Positions 1-8,289 of a stretch of DNA of 64,000 nt are shown piece by piece; the first letter of the stretch is position 1, and every line of letters begins with the position of its first letter. This stretch comes from Herbaspirillum sp. WKF16 (lineage in GTDB: Bacteria; Pseudomonadota; Gammaproteobacteria; Burkholderiales; Burkholderiaceae_D): contig NZ_CP118632.1 of NCBI RefSeq assembly GCF_028993615.1, positions 3,658,001-3,722,000 of the forward strand, in the 5' to 3' direction. Under the pieces are notes generated by a model. That model was not told the origin of the DNA and searched no databases. It was given only the letters and a program-made list of their open reading frames with translations. The position numbers were made by a program, and so were the translations under genes.

Positions 1-60
1 GGACTGCCGCTGTTCGAGACGGCTCAACTATTACAAAAAGCGGGCGTTCGAATCCTATGA
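1..60 (+). CDS. Maf-like nucleotide pyrophosphatase, C-terminal end (partial)
   Basis: Frame 1 is open from the window edge to a TGA at 58-60 and encodes 19 residues, GLPLFETAQLLQKAGVRIL. This resembles the C-terminal end of Maf/YhdE-type nucleoside triphosphate pyrophosphatases, which commonly precede rng in betaproteobacteria. The stop overlaps the rng start in an ATGA, so the two are probably translationally coupled. The identification rests on a short tail plus gene order, so it is moderately sure; the rest of the gene lies outside the window. Confidence 0.65.
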   Translation, partial: GLPLFETAQLLQKAGVRIL

Positions 61-1520
61 GCGAAGACATTCTGATCAACATCACCCCGCAGGAGACACG
101 CGTGGCGCTGGTCCTGCAGGGCGCCGTGCAGGAGCTGCACATCGAGCGCACGCTCTCGCGCGGCCTGGCGGGCAACATTTACCTGGGCAAGGTGGTGCGG
201 GTGCTGCCGGGCATGCAGTCGGCGTTCATCGACATCGGCCTGGAACGCGCGGCCTTCCTGCACGTGGCCGACATCTGGGAAGCGCGGCCGCACGACGGCC
301 AGAACGCGCCGGCCACGCCCATCGAGAAGCTGCTGCACGACGGCCAGACCGTCACCGTGCAGGTGATCAAGGATCCCATCGGCACCAAGGGCGCGCGGCT
401 GTCCACGCAGATCTCCATCGCCGGGCGCATGTTGGTCTACCTGCCGCAGGACAAGCACATCGGCATCTCCCAGCGCATCGAGAACGAGGCCGAGCGCGAG
501 CTGCTGCGCAGCAAGGTGCAGGCGCTGCTGCCGCCGCAGGAAAAAGGCGGCTTCATCATCCGCACCATGGCCGAGGACGCGTCGGATTCGGACCTGCAGA
601 TGGACGTCGAGTACCTGCGCAAGACCTGGGCCGCCATCGGCGCGCAAGGCAAGACCAACCCCGCCCCCACCCTGCTGCACCAGGACCTTTCGCTGGCCCA
701 GCGCGTGCTGCGCGACTTCGTCAGCGACGACACCTCCAGCATCCAGGTCGATTCGCGCGAGAACTTCCACATGCTGCAGGAGTTCGGCGCCACCTACACG
801 CCCTCGGTGCTGCCCAGGCTCATGCACTACCGGGGCGAGCGCCCGCTGTTCGACCTGTACGGCGTGGAAGAAGAGATCGAACGCGCGCTGGGGCGCCGGG
901 TGGACCTGAAGTCGGGCGGCTACCTGATCGTCGACCAGACCGAGGCGATGACCACCATCGACGTCAATACCGGCAGCTTCGTCAACGGCCGCAACTTCGA
1001 CGACACCATCTTCAAGACCAACCTCGAGGCGGCCCACGCCATCGCGCGCCAGCTGCGGCTGCGCAACCTGGGCGGCATCATCATCCTCGACTTCATCGAC
1101 ATGGAGAGCACCGAGCACCGCAGCGCCGTGCTGGCCGAGCTGGGCAAGGCCCTGCATCGCGACCGCACCAAGATCTCGGTCTCCAACTTCTCCACGCTGG
1201 GCCTGGTGGAGATGACGCGCAAGCGCACCCGCGAGTCGCTGGCCCACATCCTGTGCGAGACCTGCCCCGCCTGCCGCGGCCGCGGCCAGGTCAAGACCTC
1301 GCGCACGGTGTGCTACGAGATCCTGCGCGAGGTGATGCGCGAAGCCAAGCAGTTCAACCCCCGCGAATTCCGCATCCTGGCCTCGCAGGTGGTGGTGGAC
1401 ATGTTCCTGGAAGAAGAATCGCAGCACCTGGCGATGCTGGGCGACTTCATCGGCAAGCCGATTTCGCTGCAGGTGCAGAGCGACTACCAGCAGGAGCAGT
1501 ACGACATCATCCTGATGTGA
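57..1520 (+). CDS. rng: Ribonuclease G
   Basis: Endoribonuclease of the RNase E/G family, 487 aa, the usual RNase G length without the long RNase E scaffold tail. It trims the 5' end of 16S rRNA and takes part in mRNA decay in the cytoplasm. Visible are an S1 domain (about residues 35-125), the DNase I-like catalytic region with metal-binding aspartates at about D302 (TTIDVNTGSF) and D345 (ILDFIDMES), and the zinc-link CPAC at C403-C406. The ATG overlaps the upstream Maf-like stop (ATGA). A GC-rich inverted repeat follows the stop (about 1528-1556) but has no T-run. Confidence 0.96.
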   Translation: MSEDILINITPQETRVALVLQGAVQELHIERTLSRGLAGNIYLGKVVRVLPGMQSAFIDIGLERAAFLHVADIWEARPHDGQNAPATPIEKLLHDGQTVTVQVIKDPIGTKGARLSTQISIAGRMLVYLPQDKHIGISQRIENEAERELLRSKVQALLPPQEKGGFIIRTMAEDASDSDLQMDVEYLRKTWAAIGAQGKTNPAPTLLHQDLSLAQRVLRDFVSDDTSSIQVDSRENFHMLQEFGATYTPSVLPRLMHYRGERPLFDLYGVEEEIERALGRRVDLKSGGYLIVDQTEAMTTIDVNTGSFVNGRNFDDTIFKTNLEAAHAIARQLRLRNLGGIIILDFIDMESTEHRSAVLAELGKALHRDRTKISVSNFSTLGLVEMTRKRTRESLAHILCETCPACRGRGQVKTSRTVCYEILREVMREAKQFNPREFRILASQVVVDMFLEEESQHLAMLGDFIGKPISLQVQSDYQQEQYDIILM

Positions 1521-1728
1521 CGATACCGGCGGCAAGCGGCCTGCGGGCCTGCCGCCGCACTCCCCTCGCCCCCCAACCGGCCTTTCCCGCCCGCAACAAG
1601 GGCGCGCGGATCCTTGTCGACATGACAGCATTCCCGCAAGCGAAGCCCCCAAGAACGGCCCGCCGGGCCGGCGGACGCGGCATAATCTCTCTTTTCGTCA
1701 TTTTTGCGTCGCAAGCTAGGAATACCTG

Positions 1729-3465
1729 ATGCTGTCCACCAACATGAAACGCCTCGCCGCCCTGCACTGGCCTTACAAGAAGCGCCTGGCGCTGGCGTTC
1801 CTTGCCATGATCGTCACGGCCGCCACCGAGCCGGTCGTGCCCTACATCTTCCAGGTGCTGCTGGACAAGGGCTTCGTCGGCAAGCCGACGTTCTCGCTGT
1901 GGCTGGTGCCGGTGGCGGTGATCGGCATCTTCTTCATCCGCGGCATTGCCACCTTTACCAGCTCTTACATGATGACCTGGGTGTCCACCCGCATCCTCAA
2001 CGAGCTGCGCAGCCAGATGTTCGCCCGCATGCTGGACCTGCCGGTGCACTTCTACGCCAACAACACCGTGGGCAAGGTCATCAACTCCATGATGTTCGAA
2101 GTGCAGCAGATCATCGACATGGTGACCAAGGTGTTCACCTCGATCGTCCGCTCGGCGCTGACCGTGCTGGGCCTGCTGGCCTGGCTGCTGTACCTGAACT
2201 GGGTGCTGACCATCGTCACGCTGGTGCTGCTGCCGCTGGTGACGATCGTGGTGCGCGCCACCGGCAAGCGACTGAAAAAGCTCAACCGCGACTCGCTGGC
2301 GGTCAATGCCGAGATGACCCAGGTGATCGAGGAGACCACCCGCGCCCAGCAGGTCATCAAGATCTTCGGCGGCCAGGAATATGAAAAGAGTCGCTTCCAC
2401 CAGCGCGCCGACAACCTGCGCCGCTACACCATGCGCATGACGGCGGCCTTTTCCTCGACGGTGCCGATCACCCAGCTGATGACGGCCACCGCAGTGGCGA
2501 TCGTGATCGTGATGGCGCTGGTGCAGTCGGGCAACGGCCAGATCACCGTGGGCGGCTTCGTCTCCTTCATCACCGCGATGCTGATGCTGCTGGCGCCGCT
2601 GAAACAGCTGGCCGAGATCAACGGCCCCCTGCAGCGCGGCGTGGCTGCGGCCGAAGAGGTCTACAACCTGATCGACAAGCCCACCGAACGCGTCACCGGC
2701 GAGGCACTGGCGCAGCGCGCCACCGGCAAGCTGGACTTCGTCGACGTCAGCTTCGCCTACCCCGGCCACGAGCAACTGGCGCTGAAGAACCTGAACCTGA
2801 ACGTCGCCGCCGGCGAGACCATCGCCTTCGTCGGCATGTCCGGCGGCGGCAAGTCGACGCTGGTGAGCCTGATCCCCGGTTTCTACTCCACCAGCGGCGG
2901 CGAGATCCGCCTGGACGACCGTCCCATCGAAACCATCTCGCTCTACAGCCTGCGCCAGCAGATCGCGATGGTGAACCAGAACACCGTGCTGTTCGACGAC
3001 ACCCTGGCCGCCAACATCGCCTACGGCGATCACCATCCGGATCCGGCGCGGGTTGCCGCCGCGGTGGACGCAGCGCACCTGAACGACGTCGTGCAGGGCC
3101 TGGCCGACGGCCTGCAGACCAACATCGGCGACAACGGCTCGCGCCTGTCCGGCGGGCAGCGCCAGCGTGTGGCGATTGCCCGCGCCATCTACAAGGATGC
3201 GCCCATCCTGATCCTGGACGAAGCCACCTCGGCGCTGGACAGCGAGTCCGAACGCGCCGTGCAGGCTGCGCTGGATCGCCTGATGCAGGGCCGCACCACC
3301 TTCGTGATCGCGCACCGCCTGTCCACCATCGAACGCGCCGACCGCATCGTGGTGCTGGCGCACGGACAGATCGCCGAAATCGGCAACCATCAGGAGCTGC
3401 TGGCCAGGGAAGGCGTCTACGCCAACCTCTATCGCCTGCAGTTCTCCCAGCAAAAACAAGCCTGA
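1729..3465 (+). CDS. msbA: Lipid A export ABC transporter, ATP-binding/permease protein
   Basis: Homodimeric inner-membrane flippase, 578 aa, that moves lipid A-core from the cytoplasmic to the periplasmic leaflet. The N-terminal half is a six-helix ABC exporter domain (about residues 15-310). The nucleotide-binding domain has Walker A GMSGGGKST (about 369-377), the signature LSGGQRQR (about 473), Walker B ILILDEATSAL and an H-loop IAHRLST. The ATG follows AGGA with a 7-nt gap. The LPS glycosyltransferases start 12 nt downstream on the same strand, which supports MsbA over a generic multidrug exporter. Confidence 0.93.
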   Translation: MLSTNMKRLAALHWPYKKRLALAFLAMIVTAATEPVVPYIFQVLLDKGFVGKPTFSLWLVPVAVIGIFFIRGIATFTSSYMMTWVSTRILNELRSQMFARMLDLPVHFYANNTVGKVINSMMFEVQQIIDMVTKVFTSIVRSALTVLGLLAWLLYLNWVLTIVTLVLLPLVTIVVRATGKRLKKLNRDSLAVNAEMTQVIEETTRAQQVIKIFGGQEYEKSRFHQRADNLRRYTMRMTAAFSSTVPITQLMTATAVAIVIVMALVQSGNGQITVGGFVSFITAMLMLLAPLKQLAEINGPLQRGVAAAEEVYNLIDKPTERVTGEALAQRATGKLDFVDVSFAYPGHEQLALKNLNLNVAAGETIAFVGMSGGGKSTLVSLIPGFYSTSGGEIRLDDRPIETISLYSLRQQIAMVNQNTVLFDDTLAANIAYGDHHPDPARVAAAVDAAHLNDVVQGLADGLQTNIGDNGSRLSGGQRQRVAIARAIYKDAPILILDEATSALDSESERAVQAALDRLMQGRTTFVIAHRLSTIERADRIVVLAHGQIAEIGNHQELLAREGVYANLYRLQFSQQKQA

Positions 3466-3477
3466 CCCGCGACCGGC

Positions 3478-4581
3478 ATGCCAACAAGTACACTGATTCC
3501 AGCGGACCTGCTGAAAAAATCGGACAGGATCCTGTTCATCGCCCACCTCGCGCTGGGCGATTTCACCTACCTGCAAAACTTCTTCAAGGCCTTCGCCGAG
3601 CAAAACCCGCAGCTCAGGGTCGACCTGTGGATCGACGAAGTGCGCCGCACGGCCGACGCCGCGCAATGGCCGCACCTGAAGAAATACGCCCTGTACGACT
3701 GGACCGAGGCCTGCCCCTTCTTCGCCAAGGTCTATCGCAACACCTACAGCCCCGAGCTGTATCGCGCCTCGATCGCCGAGGCGCGCCGCGAGAACTACCC
3801 CATCGTGGTGTCGCTGGCCACGCTGCGCCCGCACCTGTACGCGGGCCTGGCGCGCGAGATCAGCCCGGAGGGGCTGGTGATCGGCATGGACAAGAAGGTC
3901 AAGTTCTTCCAGCCGCATCACCTGCTGGCCTACCGCAAGCTGGATGCGGCCATGCCGCCCTTGCGCGACGCCGGCCCGGAGCATCACATCAGCGACGTCT
4001 ACGCGCACTGGTTCAAGCAGCTGAGCGGCCTGGAAGTGACGCCGCAGGCGCGCTTCCCCTTCGTCGCGATCCCGCAGCAGTGGCGCGCCTGGGCCGAGGA
4101 GAAACTGGCGGCCTGGCAGTTCTCGCCGCGCACCGGCAAGCTGGTGTTCATCAACCCCTACGCCAAGACCAGGAAGCGCTGCTGGCCGCTGGAACATGTC
4201 GCCGCGCTGGTCCAGGCGATGCAGGCGCAACCGGGCTGGCAGGATGCCTGCTTCATCGTCAACGCGGTGCCGCAGGAGCTGGCCAACGCGCGCGACGTCA
4301 TCGGCCGCTACCGCTTGCAGCGCACCGAACTGTTCAGCGCGGAAGAGAATTTCTTCCAGCTGCCGGCGGTGCTGGAACGCTGCGACCTGATCATCTCGGT
4401 GGAGACGGCGGTGATGCACCTGGCCAACGCCGTCCACGTGCCGGTCATCGCGCTGATGCGCCAGAAAAATCCTGAATGGGTGCCGGTGGACCGCGCCAAC
4501 AGCACCGTCATTACCGCACCGAACCGCCGCGACTGGGTCAAGGCCGTCACCGTAGAACAAGTCATGGAAGCCATCCGATGA
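3478..4581 (+). CDS. Glycosyltransferase family 9 (heptosyltransferase-like)
   Basis: 367-aa protein with the GT9/ADP-heptose transferase layout: an N-terminal Rossmann half beginning with DRILFIAHLALGDF and a C-terminal nucleotide-sugar half with LVFINPYAKTRKR and LIISVETAVMHLANAVHVPV, where the acceptor-side ISVET/HLA motif of the family is clear. Probably a cytoplasmic LPS-core or glycan transferase; the donor sugar cannot be told from sequence. It lies 12 nt after msbA and its stop overlaps the next gene (ATGA), so msbA, this gene and the first GT8 gene look like one operon. Confidence 0.85.
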   Translation: MPTSTLIPADLLKKSDRILFIAHLALGDFTYLQNFFKAFAEQNPQLRVDLWIDEVRRTADAAQWPHLKKYALYDWTEACPFFAKVYRNTYSPELYRASIAEARRENYPIVVSLATLRPHLYAGLAREISPEGLVIGMDKKVKFFQPHHLLAYRKLDAAMPPLRDAGPEHHISDVYAHWFKQLSGLEVTPQARFPFVAIPQQWRAWAEEKLAAWQFSPRTGKLVFINPYAKTRKRCWPLEHVAALVQAMQAQPGWQDACFIVNAVPQELANARDVIGRYRLQRTELFSAEENFFQLPAVLERCDLIISVETAVMHLANAVHVPVIALMRQKNPEWVPVDRANSTVITAPNRRDWVKAVTVEQVMEAIR

Positions 4582-5564
4582 AGGTCCCCACAACACAAGA
4601 CATCATGGCCGCGCCGGCCAACGGCAAGCCCTCGTTCCACATCGCCTTCTGCGTCGACAACAACTACTTCCGCGCAATGGGCGGCACCATCGCCTCCATC
4701 GTCGCCAACAACCCCGGCCAGCATTTCACGTTCCATGTGCTGGCGTTCGAGGTGACGGACGACCACCAGCGTCGCCTGAAACAGCTGGAGCAGATGTATC
4801 GCGTCAAGACCGAGCTGCACCTGCTGGACCTGGCGTCGTTCACCCAGTTCTCGCATTTCCTGGGCCACTCGCACTACTCGCTGTCGATCTTCACGCGCCT
4901 GGTGATCCCCACCGTGCTGCGCGGCGTGACCGATCGCGTGCTGTACCTGGATGCGGACATCCTCTGCTTCAACAGCGTCGACGAGCTGGTGGACATGGAC
5001 ATTTCCGGCGACATCGCGGTGGTGGTGCCCGACGCCCCGGTGACGCTGCAGCGCCGCGTCGCGGCGCTGGGCCTGAAGCACAACGAATACTTCAACGGCG
5101 GGGTGTTCTTCATCAACATCGAGAACTGGCTGGCCGAAGACATCACCGCCAAGACCCTCGATACGCTCTTGACCAGCAAGACCGACATGCGCTTCAACGA
5201 CCAGGACGCGCTCAACATCGTCCTGAACGGCCGGGCGCGCTACGTCTCGCCCAAGTGGAACTACCTGTACGACCTGATCCACGACCTCAACGTCAACAAG
5301 TTCGCCCTGAAGCCGGTGGGCAAGGCCATCTTCGTGCACTTCGCCGGCGCGGTGAAGCCATGGGCAGCCTGGAGCCGGCATGAAGCCTGCGACCTGTTCC
5401 GCCGCTACCTCGACATCTCGCCCTGGGCCGACATGCCGCTCGACACCGAGCCGCGCAACACCAAGGAGCTGCGCATGCATTCGCGCTTCCTGTACCGCCA
5501 GGGGCGCCCGCTGGAAAGCCTGAAATGGTACGTGCGCTATCTGCGCAAGCGGGCGGCGAAGTAA
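4578..5564 (+). CDS. Glycosyltransferase family 8, copy 1
   Basis: 328-aa GT8 enzyme related to the LPS-core hexosyltransferases of the RfaI/RfaJ type. The N-terminal FHIAFCVDNNYFRAMG fold and the metal-binding DXD in YLDADILCF (about residues 126-134) mark the catalytic domain. NDQDALN and HFAGAVKPW are the later conserved motifs, and a basic helical tail follows. The start at 4578 overlaps the upstream stop in an ATGA; ATG 4605 is an alternative. Its closest visible relative is the next gene, so the pair looks like a tandem duplication. The sugar transferred is unknown. Confidence 0.87.
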   Translation: MKVPTTQDIMAAPANGKPSFHIAFCVDNNYFRAMGGTIASIVANNPGQHFTFHVLAFEVTDDHQRRLKQLEQMYRVKTELHLLDLASFTQFSHFLGHSHYSLSIFTRLVIPTVLRGVTDRVLYLDADILCFNSVDELVDMDISGDIAVVVPDAPVTLQRRVAALGLKHNEYFNGGVFFINIENWLAEDITAKTLDTLLTSKTDMRFNDQDALNIVLNGRARYVSPKWNYLYDLIHDLNVNKFALKPVGKAIFVHFAGAVKPWAAWSRHEACDLFRRYLDISPWADMPLDTEPRNTKELRMHSRFLYRQGRPLESLKWYVRYLRKRAAK

Positions 5565-5623
5565 AACAGGACAAGCCGCAACGCCCCATTCATCCGATTC
5601 ATCCCGCATCAGAATCCGACTTC

Positions 5624-6604
5624 ATGCCGACCATCCGCCATCAAGACGCCTTTCACATCGCCTTTTGCGTCGACAACCACTATTTCCGCGCCATGGGCGC
5701 GATGATCGCATCGATCATCGCTCACAATCCCCGGCGGCGCTTCGTGTTCCATGTGTTCGCCTTCCATGTTTCGGAAGACAACGCCCGGCGCATGAAGGAG
5801 ATCGAGCTCAATCCGGATATCCAGGTGGTGCCGCACGTGGTCGACCCGTCGCTGTTCCAGGGGTTCGCGGACATGATCGCCTCGTCGTACTACTCGCTGT
5901 CGACGTTCACCCGCCTCATCGTGCCCTCGGTGCTCAAGGACGTGACCGACCGCGTGTTCTACCTCGACGCCGACATGTTGTGCATCGGCTCGCTCGACGA
6001 GCTGGCGGCGATGGATCTCGAGGACACCGTGGCGCTCGTGGTGGAAGACGTGGGCTGGTCCACGCCTGAAGGAAGAGACGGGCGTTATTCCGTGCTTGGC
6101 ATGAAGGCGCGGCACTACTTCAACGCCGGCATCCTCTACATCAACATCCATGAATGGGAAAAGCATCGCATCAGCGAGACCGCCATCGAGTTGCTGTTGT
6201 CGAACCGCGAGAAACTGACCTTCAACGACCAGGACGCGCTCAATATCGTATTGGAAGGACGGGTCCGCTACATTCCCATCAAGTGGAACTACATCTACAG
6301 CATGATCGCCGACCTCAAGCGCGGCAAACTGTCGATGGATGCCGTGGGCGATGCCGTCATCCTGCATTTCGCCGGCCTCATCAAGCCGTGGAACGACTGG
6401 AGCGGCCACGTGGCGCGTGAACTCTATCTGCGCTACCACGCCCTGTCCGCCTGGCGGGATACGCCGCTCGACACGGCTCCGCTGAATCACAAGGAGATGC
6501 GGATCCACTCGCGCTCGCTGATGAAGCGCGGCAGGATCGCCCTGGGGCTTTACTGGTACCTGCGGTTCGCACAAGCTGCCCTGGCCCGGAAACTGAAGCG
6601 CTGA
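5624..6604 (+). CDS. Glycosyltransferase family 8, copy 2
   Basis: 326-aa GT8 paralogue of the preceding gene, colinear from FHIAFCVDNHYFRAMG through YLDADMLCI (DXD), NDQDALN and HFAGLIKPW to the MRIHSRSL segment near the C-terminus. It has a short insertion, TPEGRDGRYS, between the DXD and the FNAGILYINI motif. Start ATG 5624 is preferred because homology begins just after it; the frame stays open further upstream. It probably acts next to copy 1 in LPS-core extension. A strong hairpin follows the stop, so this may end the msbA-led operon. Confidence 0.87.
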   Translation: MPTIRHQDAFHIAFCVDNHYFRAMGAMIASIIAHNPRRRFVFHVFAFHVSEDNARRMKEIELNPDIQVVPHVVDPSLFQGFADMIASSYYSLSTFTRLIVPSVLKDVTDRVFYLDADMLCIGSLDELAAMDLEDTVALVVEDVGWSTPEGRDGRYSVLGMKARHYFNAGILYINIHEWEKHRISETAIELLLSNREKLTFNDQDALNIVLEGRVRYIPIKWNYIYSMIADLKRGKLSMDAVGDAVILHFAGLIKPWNDWSGHVARELYLRYHALSAWRDTPLDTAPLNHKEMRIHSRSLMKRGRIALGLYWYLRFAQAALARKLKR

Positions 6605-6607
6605 TGC

Positions 6608-6650
6608 AAGAAGGGCTGCGGCTCCCGCGGGAACCGCAGCCCTTCTTGTC
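6608..6650. terminator. Hairpin between GT8 copy 2 and ligase 1
   Basis: Perfect 14-bp stem, 6608-6621 with 6634-6647 (AAGAAGGGCTGCGG and its complement), around a 12-nt loop. It lies between convergent genes and has A/T-rich stem ends, so it can work in both directions, though the T-tract after it on the plus strand is short. Confidence 0.7.
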
Positions 6651-6674
6651 TTCCCGCAACGGGAACCCGGCGCC

Positions 6675-7889
6675 TCAGCGCGCTGATCGCTCTTCTTCGG
6701 CTCGCAGCAGCGCCCACAGGATCACGGTGGTGAACCCCAGCGTCATCACGCCGGTATTGTGCGCCATGAACACCTGGGAAAAACCGAAGCAGATGTAGTT
6801 GATGATCAGGATGATGCCGCCCACCGCATACGGCCGGGCGCGTTCCGCGCCCGACCTGAAGCGGCGGAAGAAATAGCGCAGCGGCACGAAGTACAGCAAC
6901 AGCAGCGCCGCCAAGCCCGGCAGGCCGCGTTTGACGACGGCATCCAGCCATTCGTTGTAGACATGGTTGTTCTCGCGCATGAAGGGATCGATGCGTCCGG
7001 CGTCGATCTGGGCCGACTCCCATGCCACGAAACCGGCCTTGCCCATGCCCAGCAAGGGACTGTCCGCAGCCGCCAGGTATCCGGTGCGCCACATCTCCAT
7101 ACGCGTGCCGATCGATGTCTCGGCATTCTTGTTCTTCATGTACATGGCGGCCTCGCGCCACGCCAACTCGGCGCGCTCGCGCACGCCGGTGCGCGGCACC
7201 GCGAAGACCACGATCGCGGCGGCCAGCACCACTCCCACGATGCGCCAGACATGGCGCTTCTCGATTTCGCCGCCATAGCAGGCGTAGAGCGCCAGCAGAC
7301 AGAACGGGAAGGCCATCCAGCTGCCGCGACTGCCGGTAAACAATGACCCAAGCAGTCCCATGACGCCACCGATTGTCAAGGCTACGATCCAGCTGCGCGA
7401 GCGATCCTGGCGCAGGGCCCAGCCGATGCCCGCCAGCGACAGCATGCCGATGATGAAGCTGATGTTACCGTATTGAATAGGATTGGTATGGCCGCCGGCG
7501 CGCTCGATGTGCAGGCCCAAATTCTGATAGCCGGCGAACAGCCCGGCGAGCATGCCGCCGACGGCGAGCCCGCCCCAGAAGAAACCGGGAGCGGGCGGAT
7601 AGGCGCGCAGCAGCAGCAGCGCCGGCACCGCCAACAGGAAGCGCAGCGGCAGGTCGTATTCCTTGACGATCTCATGGTGCAGCAGGTTCATGCCTACCGA
7701 AACGGCGAAATAGAACAGGAAGACCGCGATCAGGGCGCGATCTTCCCGCGAAAGGGGTGCGCGACGACGGCGTTCGAGCAAGACGACGCTGCCCAGGACC
7801 AGCAGGCCGGACCCCACGGAAAAACCACTGGGCACAATCAGGGAAATCGCTGAATAAAGAAATACCGCAAACGAGGTGAAACGATTCAT
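6675..7889 (-). CDS. O-antigen ligase/polymerase family membrane protein (ligase 1)
   Basis: 404-aa polytopic inner-membrane protein of the Wzy_C/WaaL family, with about ten hydrophobic helices, the conserved SRGSW segment after a helix, and a large periplasmic loop containing GTRMEMWRTG, SPLLGMGKAGF and NHVYNEWLD. Family members transfer lipid-linked glycan to lipid A-core or polymerise repeat units on the periplasmic side. Start ATG 7889 has AAAGG six nt upstream. Where WaaL has H[NSQ]x9GxxG this protein reads YN, so the motif His is Tyr; a His lies two residues before. Convergent to the GT8 genes. Confidence 0.82.
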   Translation of the reverse strand: MNRFTSFAVFLYSAISLIVPSGFSVGSGLLVLGSVVLLERRRRAPLSREDRALIAVFLFYFAVSVGMNLLHHEIVKEYDLPLRFLLAVPALLLLRAYPPAPGFFWGGLAVGGMLAGLFAGYQNLGLHIERAGGHTNPIQYGNISFIIGMLSLAGIGWALRQDRSRSWIVALTIGGVMGLLGSLFTGSRGSWMAFPFCLLALYACYGGEIEKRHVWRIVGVVLAAAIVVFAVPRTGVRERAELAWREAAMYMKNKNAETSIGTRMEMWRTGYLAAADSPLLGMGKAGFVAWESAQIDAGRIDPFMRENNHVYNEWLDAVVKRGLPGLAALLLLYFVPLRYFFRRFRSGAERARPYAVGGIILIINYICFGFSQVFMAHNTGVMTLGFTTVILWALLRAEEERSAR

Positions 7890-8289
7890 CAATTACCTTT
7901 GTTACTTGATTTATGGTTTTTATGGCACGTGCCGTCTCTTGAGAGCAGCCCCCTCTCCCCGGCACGCCTCCCGGTGCTGCCGGCGCGGCATCACGCGCAA
8001 GCGCAGGTGAAATTGCGCTGCCCGATCCACCGTCGACGACAGCCCAGGGCGAAAGAGTTGAATTATGCCATCGGCCGACAGTGCCGGGCACTTCTCCCAT
8101 CGTCCGGGACGAGCATGTGCCGATATCGGCCGCCAGACGTTGCATGAATGCAGCAAGCCACGGCGACAATCACACCGGCCGATCCGGCTGTCTTCCCGGA
8201 AAGGAAATATGAACGACGCTTGACGCGAATTTATCGGATTTAACCTCAGCATTAGGAACCGGCTGTCGAGGTGGAAGCTCCATACATCT
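7890..8289. other. 400-nt divergent intergenic region between ligase 1 and the second GT9 gene
   Basis: No convincing gene. It should carry the promoters of both flanking genes, but I find no clear -35/-10 pair. The part next to ligase 1 (7890-7925) is AT-rich. A perfect 10-bp palindrome GGCACGTGCC sits at 7924-7933, 35 nt from the ligase start, and could be an operator. Confidence 0.4.

Noticed and set aside
1528..1556. Terminator after rng
   Set aside because: The inverted repeat is GC-rich with a long inner loop and no T-run, so read-through to msbA cannot be excluded.
1507..4596. Long minus-strand frame opposite msbA and the GT9 gene
   Set aside because: Antisense shadow with low-complexity His/Gln/Asp/Val composition and no domain.
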